From Caulobacter sp. (GTDB taxonomy: Bacteria; Pseudomonadota; Alphaproteobacteria; Caulobacterales; Caulobacteraceae), in NCBI GenBank assembly GCA_030683005.1, contig JAUXMY010000017.1:62001-126000 (forward strand): 64,000 nt of DNA. Direction: 5' to 3'. Under the pieces are notes generated by a model. That model saw only the letters and a program-made list of their open reading frames with translations, ran no database searches and had not been told where the DNA came from. The first letter of the stretch is position 1; each line of letters begins with the position of its first letter. The position numbers and the translations under genes are program-made. This document shows, piece by piece, positions 1-8,588 of this stretch.

Positions 1-2
1 GG

Positions 3-437
3 TTCGGCGAGGCCGTGTTCGAAGGCTACGAGATGCATGTCGGCCGAACGACCGGCCCGGCCGCGCCGATGCTGGCCCTGGACGGCGGAGGCGCTGACGG
101 GGCAGTCAGCGAAGATGGCCGGGTGGCGGGCTGCTACGTCCATGGCCTGTTCAACCGGCCGGAGGCGCGCGCGGTGATCCTTGCGCAGCTGGGCGCGGCG
201 TCGTCCGGGGTTGATCAGCGGCAGGCGGTGGACGAAGCGTTGGACGAACTCGCAGCCGAGTTGGAGCGTTGCTTCGACATCGAGGCGCTGAAGCGGATTG
301 CCGGTCTCCGGTCCTCTCCCCCTCCCGGACACGGAGAGGAAGGCCCGGCGGCTTGCCACGTCCCGCCGACACCCGCCACATACGCCCATGTCCGACGTTC
401 GCGCCTTTCGCGCCGCCCTCGCCTGGATGGTCGATGA
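3..437 (+). CDS. cobQ: Cobyric acid synthase, C-terminal fragment (5' end outside window)
   Basis: The frame is already open at base 3, so the N-terminus lies before the window. CobQ is a cytoplasmic glutamine amidotransferase that amidates cobyrinic acid side chains in cobalamin synthesis. Only the end of its class I glutaminase domain is present: EGYEMHVGRT, then DGRVAGCYVHGLF, whose His fits the expected catalytic His, then the closing helix ERCFDIEALKRIAGLR ending near base 309. The frame then continues for about 42 Pro/Arg-rich residues through a palindrome (313-339) and 50 bp into guaD. This tail does not look like CobQ sequence and suggests that the ancestral stop was lost. The family call is firm; the true C-terminus is not. 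Confidence 0.85.
   Translation, partial: FGEAVFEGYEMHVGRTTGPAAPMLALDGGGADGAVSEDGRVAGCYVHGLFNRPEARAVILAQLGAASSGVDQRQAVDEALDELAAELERCFDIEALKRIAGLRSSPPPGHGEEGPAACHVPPTPATYAHVRRSRLSRRPRLDGR
313..339. repeat. Small palindrome at the 3' end of cobQ
   Basis: CCTCTCC (313-319) and GGAGAGG (333-339) form perfect 7-bp arms around a 13-nt loop. Purine/pyrimidine-rich hairpins of similar look occur at 11545-11564 and 46525-46677. It lies where the conserved part of CobQ ends and is translated in the cobQ frame. Confidence 0.5.
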
Positions 438-1680
438 TCCGCGCTCGGCGGGTGACGACGCCTGTGTCCACCATCCCGACGGCTTGCTGCTCATCGAGGA
501 CGGTCATGTCGCGGCGGCCGGCGACTGGGCGATGCTGTCGCCGACCCTGACGGCGGACACGCCGGTCGAGCACCTGCCCGGCCATCTCCTGACGCCGGGC
601 TTCGTCGACGCCCACGTCCACTTCCCGCAGGCTGACATGATCGGCGCGCCGGGCGGGCCGCTGCTCGACTGGCTGGAGCGCAGCGCCTTCCCGGCCGAAC
701 GGGCCTTCGCCGACCTCGCCCATGCCCGGGACGCAGCGGAGGCCTTCCTGGACGAACTCCTTCGCAACGGCACGACCACGGCGATGGTGTTCGGCAGCGT
801 GCACCGCGAGGCGACCGCCGCCCTGTTCGAGGCGGCGCTGGCCCGGAACATGCGGCTGATCGCCGGCAAGTCGATGATGGATCTGGGCCCCGAGGGCCTG
901 AACGAGACCTGCGAGGAGGGTCAGGCCGACACCGAGGTCCTGATCCGCGACTGGGGATCACGCGGCCGGCTCGGATACGCCGTCACGCCGCGTTTCGCCC
1001 TCTCTTCCAGCGACGCGCAGCTGGCGTCGGCCGGCGCGTTGCTGGCCCGGCACGACCATGTCTGGATGCAGACCCACCTGGCCGAGAACGCGCGCGAGGT
1101 GGCCCTGGTCGCCGAGCGGTTTCCGGATCGCGACTACCTGGACGTCTACGACCGCTTCGGACTGGTCGGCCCCCGGTCGGTGTTCGCCCACTGCCTGCAC
1201 ATGACCGACCGGTCCCTGCACCGGATGGCGCAGGCCGGCGCGGCCATCGCCCATTGCCCGAGCTCGAACCTGTTCCTCGGCAGCGGCCTGTTCGATCTGG
1301 CCCGGGCCGACGCCCACGGCGTGCGGACGGCCCTGGGAACCGACGTCGGCGCGGGGACCAGCTTCTCGATTCCCTGCACGGCGGGGCTGGCCCTGCAGGT
1401 CGCCCGGATGCGCGGCGCGACGCTCGATCCCCTGCGCGCCTTCTACCTCGCCACGCTTGGCGGCGCCCGGGCGCTGGGACTGTCCGACAGGATCGGGGGG
1501 TTCGAAACCGGACGCGAGGCCGACTTCGTGGCGCTGGACCTGGCGGCCACGCCGCTCCTTGCGCGCCGGCTGAGCGGCGCCACGGACCTGGCCGATATCC
1601 TGACGGCGCTGATGATCCTGGGTGACGACCGGACCATCGCCGGCGCCTGGATCGCCGGCGTCCGGCGCCATCAACGCTGA
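388..1680 (+). CDS. guaD: Guanine deaminase
   Basis: This is a 430-residue amidohydrolase that converts guanine to xanthine and ammonia in cytoplasmic purine salvage or catabolism. The metal-binding HVH is at residues 76-78 within PGFVDAHVHFPQ, a guanine deaminase form of the motif. Further metal and catalytic segments are QTHLAEN, FAHCLHMTD, IAHCPSSNLFLGSGLFDL and GTDVGAGTSFS, all typical of GuaD rather than of cytosine or adenine deaminases. The ATG at 388 gives the start MSDVRAF; a longer in-frame extension begins with low-complexity sequence and was rejected. It overlaps the extended cobQ frame by 50 bp. No xanthine dehydrogenase lies nearby, so it looks like a stand-alone salvage gene. 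Confidence 0.92.
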   Translation: MSDVRAFRAALAWMVDDPRSAGDDACVHHPDGLLLIEDGHVAAAGDWAMLSPTLTADTPVEHLPGHLLTPGFVDAHVHFPQADMIGAPGGPLLDWLERSAFPAERAFADLAHARDAAEAFLDELLRNGTTTAMVFGSVHREATAALFEAALARNMRLIAGKSMMDLGPEGLNETCEEGQADTEVLIRDWGSRGRLGYAVTPRFALSSSDAQLASAGALLARHDHVWMQTHLAENAREVALVAERFPDRDYLDVYDRFGLVGPRSVFAHCLHMTDRSLHRMAQAGAAIAHCPSSNLFLGSGLFDLARADAHGVRTALGTDVGAGTSFSIPCTAGLALQVARMRGATLDPLRAFYLATLGGARALGLSDRIGGFETGREADFVALDLAATPLLARRLSGATDLADILTALMILGDDRTIAGAWIAGVRRHQR

Positions 1681-1738
1681 TCAAGGTTGATGCCTGTTAA
1701 GGCTAATACTTTGACCGGGATCAAGGTTTACGCCCGTT
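1679..1738. repeat. Two direct repeats 40 bp apart upstream of cpaB
   Basis: GATCAAGGTT is repeated at 1679-1688 and 1719-1728. The similarity extends over 20 bp (1679-1698 and 1719-1738) with 17 of 20 identical, at a centre-to-centre distance of 40 bp. The stretch lies in a 161-bp gap that is much richer in A+T than its surroundings and includes TATATT at 1755-1760. The position suggests paired regulator sites for the Tad operon; the regulator is unknown. Confidence 0.5.
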
Positions 1739-1841
1739 CAGTGTATTCGTTGAATATATTGCAAGTGGTTACTCCGCATTCTCCAACTCCAGTTCGGGGA
1801 AGAGTGTCGAAAACCGACGCTCGGTATTCGGGGTCGACACT

Positions 1842-2750
1842 ATGCGCGTCGCCACTATCGCCAGCCTTGGTGCTTCCGCCCTTTTGGGCGTCGGCGCCCT
1901 GTTCGTGGCCAAGGTCTGGTTGCCCAACGCCCAGGCTGGGCCCGGCAAGGCGGCGGCCCAGCCCGCGGTCGCCATGTCCTCCATCGTCGCGGCGGCGGCG
2001 GCGGTGCCCTACGGCGCCAGGCTGGAAGCCAGGAACCTCACCCTGATCAAGGTCCCGGCCGGCTCGATGCCGGAGGGCGCCTTCACCTCGATCGACCAGG
2101 TGCTCGGCCGCGACGGCGGGGCGCCGATCACCCTGGCCGCCCTTGCGCCCCGCGAGGCGCTGCTGCCGTCGAAGGTCAGCGGGCCGGGCCTGAAGCCTTC
2201 CGTGGCGGCGCTGATCGATCCGGGCATGCGGGCCTACACCATCAAGGTCAACGACGTGGCCGGCGGCGGCGGCCATGTGCTGCCCGGCGACCGGGTCGAT
2301 GTGCTGCTGGCCCGCGCCCTCTCCGACCCGGGCGTGGAGGGGGCGGAGGGCAACCGGCTCATCGTCTCCTCACTGGTGCTCCAGAATGTCCGCGTGCTGG
2401 GCATGGACATGATCGCCGACCCCGCGTCGGTGGAAAAGTTCGAGCCGTCGACGGCGACCCTGGAGGTCAGCGTCGAGGACGCCGGCAAGCTGGCGGTGGC
2501 CGGCCAGGCCGGGACCCTGTCGCTGGCGCTGCGCCGCTCGGGCGCCACGGAGATTGTCGAGCCCCGCGCGATCACCGCCCGGGAGGTCACCGGCCTGTCG
2601 GGGGGCTTCTCGCCGGCCTCCGATGCGCCCCGCAAGGTCGCGCGGCGGTCGGCGCCCCGCCTGGCCGCCGCGCCGGCCCGCGGCCTCACCGTGACCGAAG
2701 GCGACAAGAAGACCGTCGTCAACGTCCCCACAGAACGCCCCGGGAGCTGA
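1842..2750 (+). CDS. cpaB: Flp/Tad pilus assembly protein CpaB (RcpC-like)
   Basis: This 302-residue protein has one N-terminal membrane/signal segment (about residues 4-22), followed by an SAF-type domain (about 45-110) with the usual YGARLEARNL...VPAGSMPEGAF pattern. A conserved CpaB segment follows (MRAYTIKVNDVAGGGGHVLP, then GDRVDVLL). The C-terminal 50 residues are basic and Pro/Ala-rich. CpaB is a periplasmic partner of the Tad secretin. It is the first gene of a tight block: cpaC begins 2 bp after its stop, followed by cpaE, cpaF, tadB and tadC. The ATG at 1842 was chosen because it gives the signal segment at the N-terminus. Confidence 0.9.
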   Translation: MRVATIASLGASALLGVGALFVAKVWLPNAQAGPGKAAAQPAVAMSSIVAAAAAVPYGARLEARNLTLIKVPAGSMPEGAFTSIDQVLGRDGGAPITLAALAPREALLPSKVSGPGLKPSVAALIDPGMRAYTIKVNDVAGGGGHVLPGDRVDVLLARALSDPGVEGAEGNRLIVSSLVLQNVRVLGMDMIADPASVEKFEPSTATLEVSVEDAGKLAVAGQAGTLSLALRRSGATEIVEPRAITAREVTGLSGGFSPASDAPRKVARRSAPRLAAAPARGLTVTEGDKKTVVNVPTERPGS

Positions 2751-2752
2751 CC

Positions 2753-4090
2753 ATGCGCCGCATCGCCATCCTGTGCGCGGCCGCGCTGCTCTGCGCGCCC
2801 GCCATCCCCGCCTCCGCCCAGACCGTTGTCACCTCGAGCCTGATCGGCGAGATGGCGCCCAGCCGCGTCATCACCGTGCCCAAGGACAAGTCAGCGGCCT
2901 TCCGCCTGACGGCCAGCGCCGGCGAGATCGTCGTCGCCCAGCCGGACATCGCCCAGATCGTCGCCAACACCGACCGCAGCGTCTATGTGCGCGGCAAGAC
3001 GCTCGGCACCACCAACATCCTGATCTACGACGCCAGCCACCGGTTGATCGAGGTGATCGACGTGCGGGTCGGGCAGGACATCGAGTCGCTGCAGGCCGAC
3101 CTTGGGTCCGCCCTGCCCGGCGAGCCGATCCGCGTCTCGGCCCTGGCCGGCGGCGTCATGCTGTCGGGCCAGGTCTCGACCAGTTCGGCGGCGGCGCGCG
3201 CCAGGGGCATCGCCGAAAAGTACGCGCCCGGCGGCGTCAACTCCGAGCTCACCGTTGAGGCGGCGCAGCAGGTGATGCTGGAGGTGCGGATCATCGAGGC
3301 CAGCCGCAGCTCGCTGAAGGACTTCGGCATCAATGTCGACATCGCCAACAACTCCGGCATCGTCTTCGGCTCCGGCACGGGACTGATCGGTCTCAACGCG
3401 GCCCAGGGCACGTTGGGCATCACCACCAACGTCGGCCCGACCACCATCGAGGCCACACTGCGGGCGCTGGAGGAAAAGGGCGTCATCCGCACCCTGGCCC
3501 GACCCAACCTGGCGGCCATCTCCGGCGAGGAGGCCACCTTCCTGGCCGGCGGCGAGTTCCCCTATCCCGTGCCCAACGGCCAGGGCGACATCACCATCCA
3601 GTTCAAGCCGTTCGGCGTGACGCTGAAGTTCACCCCGACCGTGCAGGACAGCGGCCTGATCCGGCTGAAGGTCTCGCCCGAGGTCAGCCAGCTGGACAGC
3701 CGGGCCAGCCTGCGCCTGGGCGGCGTCGAGGTGCCCGGCCTGCTGGTCCGCCGCGCCGCCACCACGGTCGAGCTGAAGGACACTGAGACCTTCGCCATCG
3801 CAGGCCTGTTCCAGCAGGACTACTCCAACACGATGCGGCAGCTTCCCTGGGTCGGCGATGTGCCGGTGTTGGGGTCGCTGTTCCGCTCCGCGCGCTGGAA
3901 GAAGGCCGAGACCGAGCTGGTCATCCTGGTCACGCCCCGCCTGACCACGGCGGCCCAGAGCCGGGCCCTGGCGCCCGACCCCTTCCTGGGCTCCAGCGAA
4001 CCCAGCGCCATCGACCTGATCCTGATGGGCATCGCGCTGGACCGTCCGATCAAGGCGCCGCCCGCCGATTCCTATCTTCCCGTTCCCTGA
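2753..4090 (+). CDS. cpaC: Tad pilus secretin CpaC (RcpA-like)
   Basis: This 445-residue outer-membrane secretin forms the pore of the Tad/Flp machine. It has a cleavable signal peptide (about 1-22, ending in PASAQ). An N-terminal domain follows, with the Tad-secretin pattern ITVPKDKSAAFRL...VVAQPDIAQI (about 38-105), then a BON-like segment (about 105-165). The secretin domain runs from about 170 to 420, with VMLEVRIIEASRSSLKDFGI, FLAGGEFPYPVP and a late AIAGLFQQDY...WVGDVPVLGSLFRS block. GGGAG-like purine sequence precedes the ATG. It is translated directly behind cpaB. The usual neighbour cpaD, between cpaC and cpaE in Caulobacter, is absent. Confidence 0.93.
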   Translation: MRRIAILCAAALLCAPAIPASAQTVVTSSLIGEMAPSRVITVPKDKSAAFRLTASAGEIVVAQPDIAQIVANTDRSVYVRGKTLGTTNILIYDASHRLIEVIDVRVGQDIESLQADLGSALPGEPIRVSALAGGVMLSGQVSTSSAAARARGIAEKYAPGGVNSELTVEAAQQVMLEVRIIEASRSSLKDFGINVDIANNSGIVFGSGTGLIGLNAAQGTLGITTNVGPTTIEATLRALEEKGVIRTLARPNLAAISGEEATFLAGGEFPYPVPNGQGDITIQFKPFGVTLKFTPTVQDSGLIRLKVSPEVSQLDSRASLRLGGVEVPGLLVRRAATTVELKDTETFAIAGLFQQDYSNTMRQLPWVGDVPVLGSLFRSARWKKAETELVILVTPRLTTAAQSRALAPDPFLGSSEPSAIDLILMGIALDRPIKAPPADSYLPVP

Positions 4091-4099
4091 GGCGCTGAC

Positions 4100-5263
4100 A
4101 TGACTTTTGCTGGACGCCGCATCCTGATCGTCGGAGCCGGCCTCGCCGAGCTGGCGGGTCAGGCCTTCCGGGACGCCACGCTGCAGACCGCCGGGCTCGA
4201 ACGCCTGCAGGCGCGCTGGGCCTTCGGCGAGGCGCCGGACCTGATCCTCATCGAGGCGGGCGCCTTCGAACCCGATGCGTTGTCGACAGCGATCGCCGCC
4301 CTGGCCACGGGCGCGACGCCGCCGCCGACCCTGCTGACCGGTGACCATCTGCCGGCCGGACTGGTCCGCAACCTCATGCGCCTGCCGCGCTCGGACGTGC
4401 TGGAGGCGCCCTTCTCGGCCGCCGATCTGGCCGCCGCGTCGGGGCCGCTGGTCGCGCCGACCGCCGCGCCGGTGCTGAACGCGCCGTCCCGCTGCTGGAC
4501 GATCATGGGCGCCGTCGGCGGCGCCGGGGCCACGACCCTTGCCATCGAGACCGCCTGCGCCCTGGCCCAGCGGCTGCCCGGCCCGCGCCGGGTCTGCCTG
4601 ATCGACCTGAACCTGGCCGACGGCGCGGCCGCCGCCTACCTGGGCGCGCCGGCCAACATGCTGCTGAGCCGCGCCTCCCAGGCCGCGGACCGGATCGATC
4701 CCCAGCTTCTGGACGCCTTCGTGTCCGGCGCGCCGGGGGGTGTCGACCTGCTGGCCTCGGCCCGCGACCCCAATGCCTATGACACGACGTCGGCGGACGC
4801 GGTCCTCAGGCTGCTGGAGGTCGCCTGCCAGGTCTACGACGCGGTCGTGGTCGACGCCCCCCGCCATCGCCGGTCCTGGACGCTGGACGTGCTGGCCGGT
4901 TCGGACGAACTGCTGGTGGTGTCGGAGTTGACCGTGCCGGCCCTGCTCGCCGCCCGGTCGCTGGCGGCCGAGATCGAGAACGACCTGCCGGCCGGTCCGC
5001 AGCCCCGCATCGTGCTCAATCGCCTGGCCAAGCGGGTCTTTGGGCCCGCACCCTCGATGGCCGAGGCGGAAAAGGCCATGGGTCGACGCGCGGCCGGAGG
5101 CATCACCTCGGACTGGGAAGCGGCGGCGGCCTCGGCCAACCTCGGCGGCCCGATCAGCCAGCACCGGCCCAAGTCGCGGATCGTCAAGGACGTCGCCGAT
5201 CTGGTCGACCGCCTGATCGCCGCGCCGGCCCGCTCCCACCCTGAAGATCTGCGGGTGGCGTGA
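4100..5263 (+). CDS. cpaE: Tad pilus localisation protein CpaE, ParA/MinD-like
   Basis: This 387-residue protein has a receiver-like N-terminal half (about 5-115, including APDLILIEAGAF) and a ParA/MinD-like half from about 133. CpaE places the Tad machine at the pole in Caulobacter. The loop that should be the deviant Walker A is GAVGGAGATT (residues 137-146), so both lysine positions of KGGxGKT are replaced (Val139, Ala144). CLIDLNLADGAAAAYLG and YDAVVVDAP match the later switch and Walker B-like strands. The fold is retained but ATP hydrolysis is doubtful. The stop overlaps the next start (TGATG). Confidence 0.88.
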   Translation: MTFAGRRILIVGAGLAELAGQAFRDATLQTAGLERLQARWAFGEAPDLILIEAGAFEPDALSTAIAALATGATPPPTLLTGDHLPAGLVRNLMRLPRSDVLEAPFSAADLAAASGPLVAPTAAPVLNAPSRCWTIMGAVGGAGATTLAIETACALAQRLPGPRRVCLIDLNLADGAAAAYLGAPANMLLSRASQAADRIDPQLLDAFVSGAPGGVDLLASARDPNAYDTTSADAVLRLLEVACQVYDAVVVDAPRHRRSWTLDVLAGSDELLVVSELTVPALLAARSLAAEIENDLPAGPQPRIVLNRLAKRVFGPAPSMAEAEKAMGRRAAGGITSDWEAAAASANLGGPISQHRPKSRIVKDVADLVDRLIAAPARSHPEDLRVA

Positions 5264-6663
5264 TGGGGCGCTTCTCCCTCCGTCGCGCCGCCGTCCCCGA
5301 AGCCGCGCCAGCCCCGGCCCGGCCCTCCTCGGCCGCCGCCCCGGTTGTCGTCGCCCCGGCGCCCGAGCCCGTCACAGCGCCGACCCAGGCCCAGGACGAC
5401 ATGCTCGACATGCGCCTGCGCCTGCACGCCAGGCTCATCGAGGAGATCGACCTCTCCAAGCTGGGCGAGCTGGACGAGGGCGAGATGCGCCGCCAGGTCC
5501 GCCGGCTGGTCGGCGACTTCGCCCGCGACGGCCGACTGGCCCTCAACGGCGCGGAGATGGACCAGCTCGGCGCCGAGGTCTTCGACGAGATGGTCGGCCT
5601 TGGCCCCATCGAGCCGCTGCTCAAGGACGAGTCGATCAACGACATCCTGATCAACGGACCCTTCCAGGTCTATGTCGAGCGGCGCGGCGAGCTTGAACTG
5701 ACCCCCGTCCGCTTCCGCGACAACGACCACCTGCTGCGCATCATCAACCGCATCGTCGCCGCCGTCGGCCGGCGCATCGACGAGAGCTCGCCGATGGTCG
5801 ACGCCCGCCTGGCCGACGGCAGCCGGGTCAACGCCGCCATCGCTCCGATCACCATCGACGGCGCCTGCGTCTCGATCCGCAAGTTCTCCAAGAAGCCGCT
5901 CAGCTTCCAGCGGCTGGTCGAGGTCGGCGCCATGCCGGCCTGTGTCGCCGAATTCCTGCAGGGCGCGGTCTATTCCCGGGTCTCGATGGTCATCTCCGGC
6001 GGCACCGGCTCGGGCAAGACGTCGGTTCTCAAGTCCTGCTCGGCGGCGATCAGCGCCAAGGAGCGCCTGATCACCATAGAGGACGCCGCCGAGCTGCAGC
6101 TGCAGCAGCCGCATGTGGTCCGCATGGAGACCCGTCCGCCCAACATCGAGGGCAAGGGTGAGATTCGTCAGCGCGAACTGGTCAAGAACGCCCTGCGCAT
6201 GCGCCCCGACCGCGTCATCCTGGGCGAGGTCCGGGGCGAGGAGTCCTTCGACATGCTCCAGGCCATGAACACAGGCCACGAGGGCTCGATGGCCACCATC
6301 CACGCCAACAACCCGCGCGAGGCCATCACCCGCCTGGAGCAGATGGTGGCCATGGGCGGCATGAACCTTTCCAACGAAGCCGTGCGCGGCCAGATCGCGG
6401 CGGCGGTCGGGATGGTGGTGCAGGTGATGCGCCTGTCGGACGGCAAACGGAAGGTGATGAACGTCACCGAGATCACCGGCATGGAGGGCAATGTCGTGCA
6501 GATGCAGGACATCTTCGTCTTCCACCGCACCCGCACCGATCCGGACGGCACGGTCCACGGCGAATTCCGGGCCACCGGCCTGCGGCCCAAGTGCCTCGAC
6601 GAGATGACCCGCCGGGGCATCCACTACGACAGCGCCAACTTCGACCCGCAGCGGGCCCTGTAG
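5263..6663 (+). CDS. cpaF: Tad pilus assembly/secretion ATPase CpaF (TadA)
   Basis: This 466-residue type II/IV secretion ATPase powers Tad pilus extension at the cytoplasmic face of the inner membrane. A Pro/Ala-rich leader (1-45) precedes the N-terminal domain ([10 protein letters not shown]...[15 protein letters not shown]). The Walker A is GGTGSGKT at residues 247-254. It is followed by the Asp box [11 protein letters not shown], the Walker B region [20 protein letters not shown] and the His box [10 protein letters not shown], so all catalytic elements are intact. I use the ATG at 5263, which shares bases with the cpaE stop; a GTG at 5260 is a 1-codon alternative. Confidence 0.94.
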   Translation: MGRFSLRRAAVPEAAPAPARPSSAAAPVVVAPAPEPVTAPTQAQDDMLDMRLRLHARLIEEIDLSKLGELDEGEMRRQVRRLVGDFARDGRLALNGAEMDQLGAEVFDEMVGLGPIEPLLKDESINDILINGPFQVYVERRGELELTPVRFRDNDHLLRIINRIVAAVGRRIDESSPMVDARLADGSRVNAAIAPITIDGACVSIRKFSKKPLSFQRLVEVGAMPACVAEFLQGAVYSRVSMVISGGTGSGKTSVLKSCSAAISAKERLITIEDAAELQLQQPHVVRMETRPPNIEGKGEIRQRELVKNALRMRPDRVILGEVRGEESFDMLQAMNTGHEGSMATIHANNPREAITRLEQMVAMGGMNLSNEAVRGQIAAAVGMVVQVMRLSDGKRKVMNVTEITGMEGNVVQMQDIFVFHRTRTDPDGTVHGEFRATGLRPKCLDEMTRRGIHYDSANFDPQRAL

Positions 6664-6674
6664 GAGCGCCGCAG

Positions 6675-7637
6675 ATGGACGCCGTCGATCCGCGCATCGT
6701 CTTCCTGATCCTGATCTTCGCGGCGGTCTTCGCGGCGGGCCAGGCCGTCTGGGGGCTGGTCAGTGTCGCCGGCGCCAAGCGCAAGGTGAACAAGCGACTG
6801 GCCGTGGCCGAGTCCGCCGGCTCGCTCGAGGCGTTGATCCTGGAGCTGCGCAAGCAGCGCGGGCTGGACAGCAAGGGCGACAGCCGGATCATGGTCCGCT
6901 GGTTCTCCGATCTGGTGATCCGCTCGGGCGTGACCTATCAGCCGCGCCGCTGGGCCGCCTATGCGCTGGGCCTGGCCATCGGCGCCTTTTTCGGTGGGTT
7001 CCTGTTGGCCAAGAGCTGGATCTTCGGCCTTGCCGCCGCGCCGGTCATCGGCCTGGGCCTGCCCTTCGTGTGGTTGAAGATCAAGGCCGGCGCCCGGGCC
7101 AAGGGCATCGGCGCGCAGCTGCCCAACGCGCTGGAAATCATCGTCCGCAGCCTTGAGGCCGGTCACCCGGTGCCGACCGCCATCGGCCTGGTCGGGCGGG
7201 AGATGCCCGATCCGCTGGGCAGCGAGTTCGGCATGCTGGCAGACGAGATCGCCTATGGCGCCACGCTGGAGCAGGGCGTGAGCCGGCTGGCCGACCGCTG
7301 TCGCCACCCGGACGTCGACCTGTTCGCCGCCACCATCCGTCTGCAGGAGCGCGCCGGGGGCAACCTGACCGGCCTGCTGAAAATGAACGCCAAGGCGGTG
7401 CGCGAGCGCGGCAAGATGCGGATGAAGATCAAGGCCGCCTCGAGCGAAGGGCGCGCCTCGGCCATCATCCTGACCTCGGCGCCGTTCGCGGTGTTGGGCA
7501 TCCTCGCCTTCGCCAGCCCGCAGTTCTATGGCGACGTCATCCACGAGAAGTTCATCCAGTACGGCCTGATGGGGCTGGGCGGCTGGATGCTGCTGGGCAA
7601 CCTGGTCATGCGGCGCATGATCGACATGCGGATCTGA
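6675..7637 (+). CDS. tadB: Tad secretion inner-membrane platform protein TadB (CpaG)
   Basis: This 320-residue integral membrane protein has a T2SSF domain. An N-terminal membrane segment (about 7-30) and a cytoplasmic stretch come first, then a TM pair (about 93-133, including GAFFGGFLLAKSWIFGLAAAP). The F domain follows (QLPNALEIIVRSLEAGHPV, LQERAGGNLTGLLKMNAKAV), with C-terminal TM segments near 275-310. It should form the inner-membrane platform together with TadC. The ATG at 6675 was chosen because AGGAGCG lies about 6 bp upstream and earlier in-frame codons lie inside cpaF. It begins 11 bp after the cpaF stop. Confidence 0.92.
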   Translation: MDAVDPRIVFLILIFAAVFAAGQAVWGLVSVAGAKRKVNKRLAVAESAGSLEALILELRKQRGLDSKGDSRIMVRWFSDLVIRSGVTYQPRRWAAYALGLAIGAFFGGFLLAKSWIFGLAAAPVIGLGLPFVWLKIKAGARAKGIGAQLPNALEIIVRSLEAGHPVPTAIGLVGREMPDPLGSEFGMLADEIAYGATLEQGVSRLADRCRHPDVDLFAATIRLQERAGGNLTGLLKMNAKAVRERGKMRMKIKAASSEGRASAIILTSAPFAVLGILAFASPQFYGDVIHEKFIQYGLMGLGGWMLLGNLVMRRMIDMRI

Positions 7638-7641
7638 CGCC

Positions 7642-8583
7642 ATGGACCCGTTATTCCTTCAGTCCCTTCTCACCTGGACAGCCGTCGCCCTGATCACCCT
7701 GGGCGTCGGCGGGGTGGCCCTGCTGGGCGTCCGCGAGGCCCGGATCGGCGTCCGCCGCCGGGCGCGGCTCGCCGGGAACACCATCGTTTCCGGTCGCCCC
7801 GACAACGGCTCCGCGGCGGTGGCCGGCGTCGTCAGCGGCGTGAAGCGGCTGGGCGACCGGATGGCGATCCAGGATCCGGCCCAGCTGTCGACCATCCGGG
7901 CCATGCTGATCCAGGCCGGCTGGTTCAACCGCGAGGCCGTGGCCTTCTACCTGGGCGCCAAGGCGGCGGCCCTGGCGCTGGCGGTGGTGGCGACGATGTT
8001 CACCGTGCCCTGGGCGCTGAACGGCGGCGGCGGCATGGCGGCCATCTGTGTCGCGGGAGTGTTCGCCGTGGCGGCGCTCATGGGCCCCGAACAGGTGGTG
8101 AAGGCCCGGCGGCGCAAGCTGGAGCTCGAGTACATCGAGGGTTTCCCCGACCTGCTCGATCTGCTGGTCGCCTCGGTCGAGGCCGGGCTGTCGCTCGACG
8201 CCGCCGTCAGCCGGGTCGGCGAGGAGATGGTGCGCCGCTACCCGCACCTGGCCGAGCATCTGAAGTTCCTGACCCTGGAGCTGCGCGCCGGCCGGGCCCG
8301 CAAGGACGCCTGGGCCTCGTTCGCCGAGCGGGTCGGCATCGACGACGCCCGCTCGCTGGCTACCATGCTGCGCCAGTCCGAGGAGATGGGCACGAGCCTG
8401 GGCGAGACCCTGACCGTCTTCTCCGACGACATGCGGTCCAAGCGCATGCTGCGGGCCGAGGAGAAGGCCATGGCCCTGCCGGCCAAGCTGATGATCCCGC
8501 TGATCCTGTTCATCTTCCCCTGCCTGATGGGGGTGCTGATCCTGCCGGCGGCCTTCCGCATCGCCCAACAGTTCTCGCAGTAG
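7642..8583 (+). CDS. tadC: Tad secretion inner-membrane platform protein TadC (CpaH)
   Basis: This 313-residue T2SSF-domain membrane protein is the partner of TadB. An N-terminal TM segment (about 8-32) is followed by a basic linker, a second pair of TM segments (about 105-150), and the F-domain core GFPDLLDLLVASVEAGLSLD and RQSEEMGTSLGETLTVFSDD. A final TM segment lies near 285-308 (LMIPLILFIFPCLMGVLILP). It is separated from tadB by 4 bp and is the last gene of the block. The pseudopilins (TadE/F/G) and prepilin peptidase that often follow are missing here, and the next gene is an unrelated sulfatase. Confidence 0.92.
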   Translation: MDPLFLQSLLTWTAVALITLGVGGVALLGVREARIGVRRRARLAGNTIVSGRPDNGSAAVAGVVSGVKRLGDRMAIQDPAQLSTIRAMLIQAGWFNREAVAFYLGAKAAALALAVVATMFTVPWALNGGGGMAAICVAGVFAVAALMGPEQVVKARRRKLELEYIEGFPDLLDLLVASVEAGLSLDAAVSRVGEEMVRRYPHLAEHLKFLTLELRAGRARKDAWASFAERVGIDDARSLATMLRQSEEMGTSLGETLTVFSDDMRSKRMLRAEEKAMALPAKLMIPLILFIFPCLMGVLILPAAFRIAQQFSQ

Positions 8584-8588
8584 TCGAA

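Noticed and set aside
2891..5239. Long open frame of 782 codons on the minus strand opposite cpaC and cpaE
   Set aside because: Its translation is rich in Gly, Arg, Gln and Asp with no domain, as expected for the antisense of GC-rich genes. The plus-strand genes have clear families.
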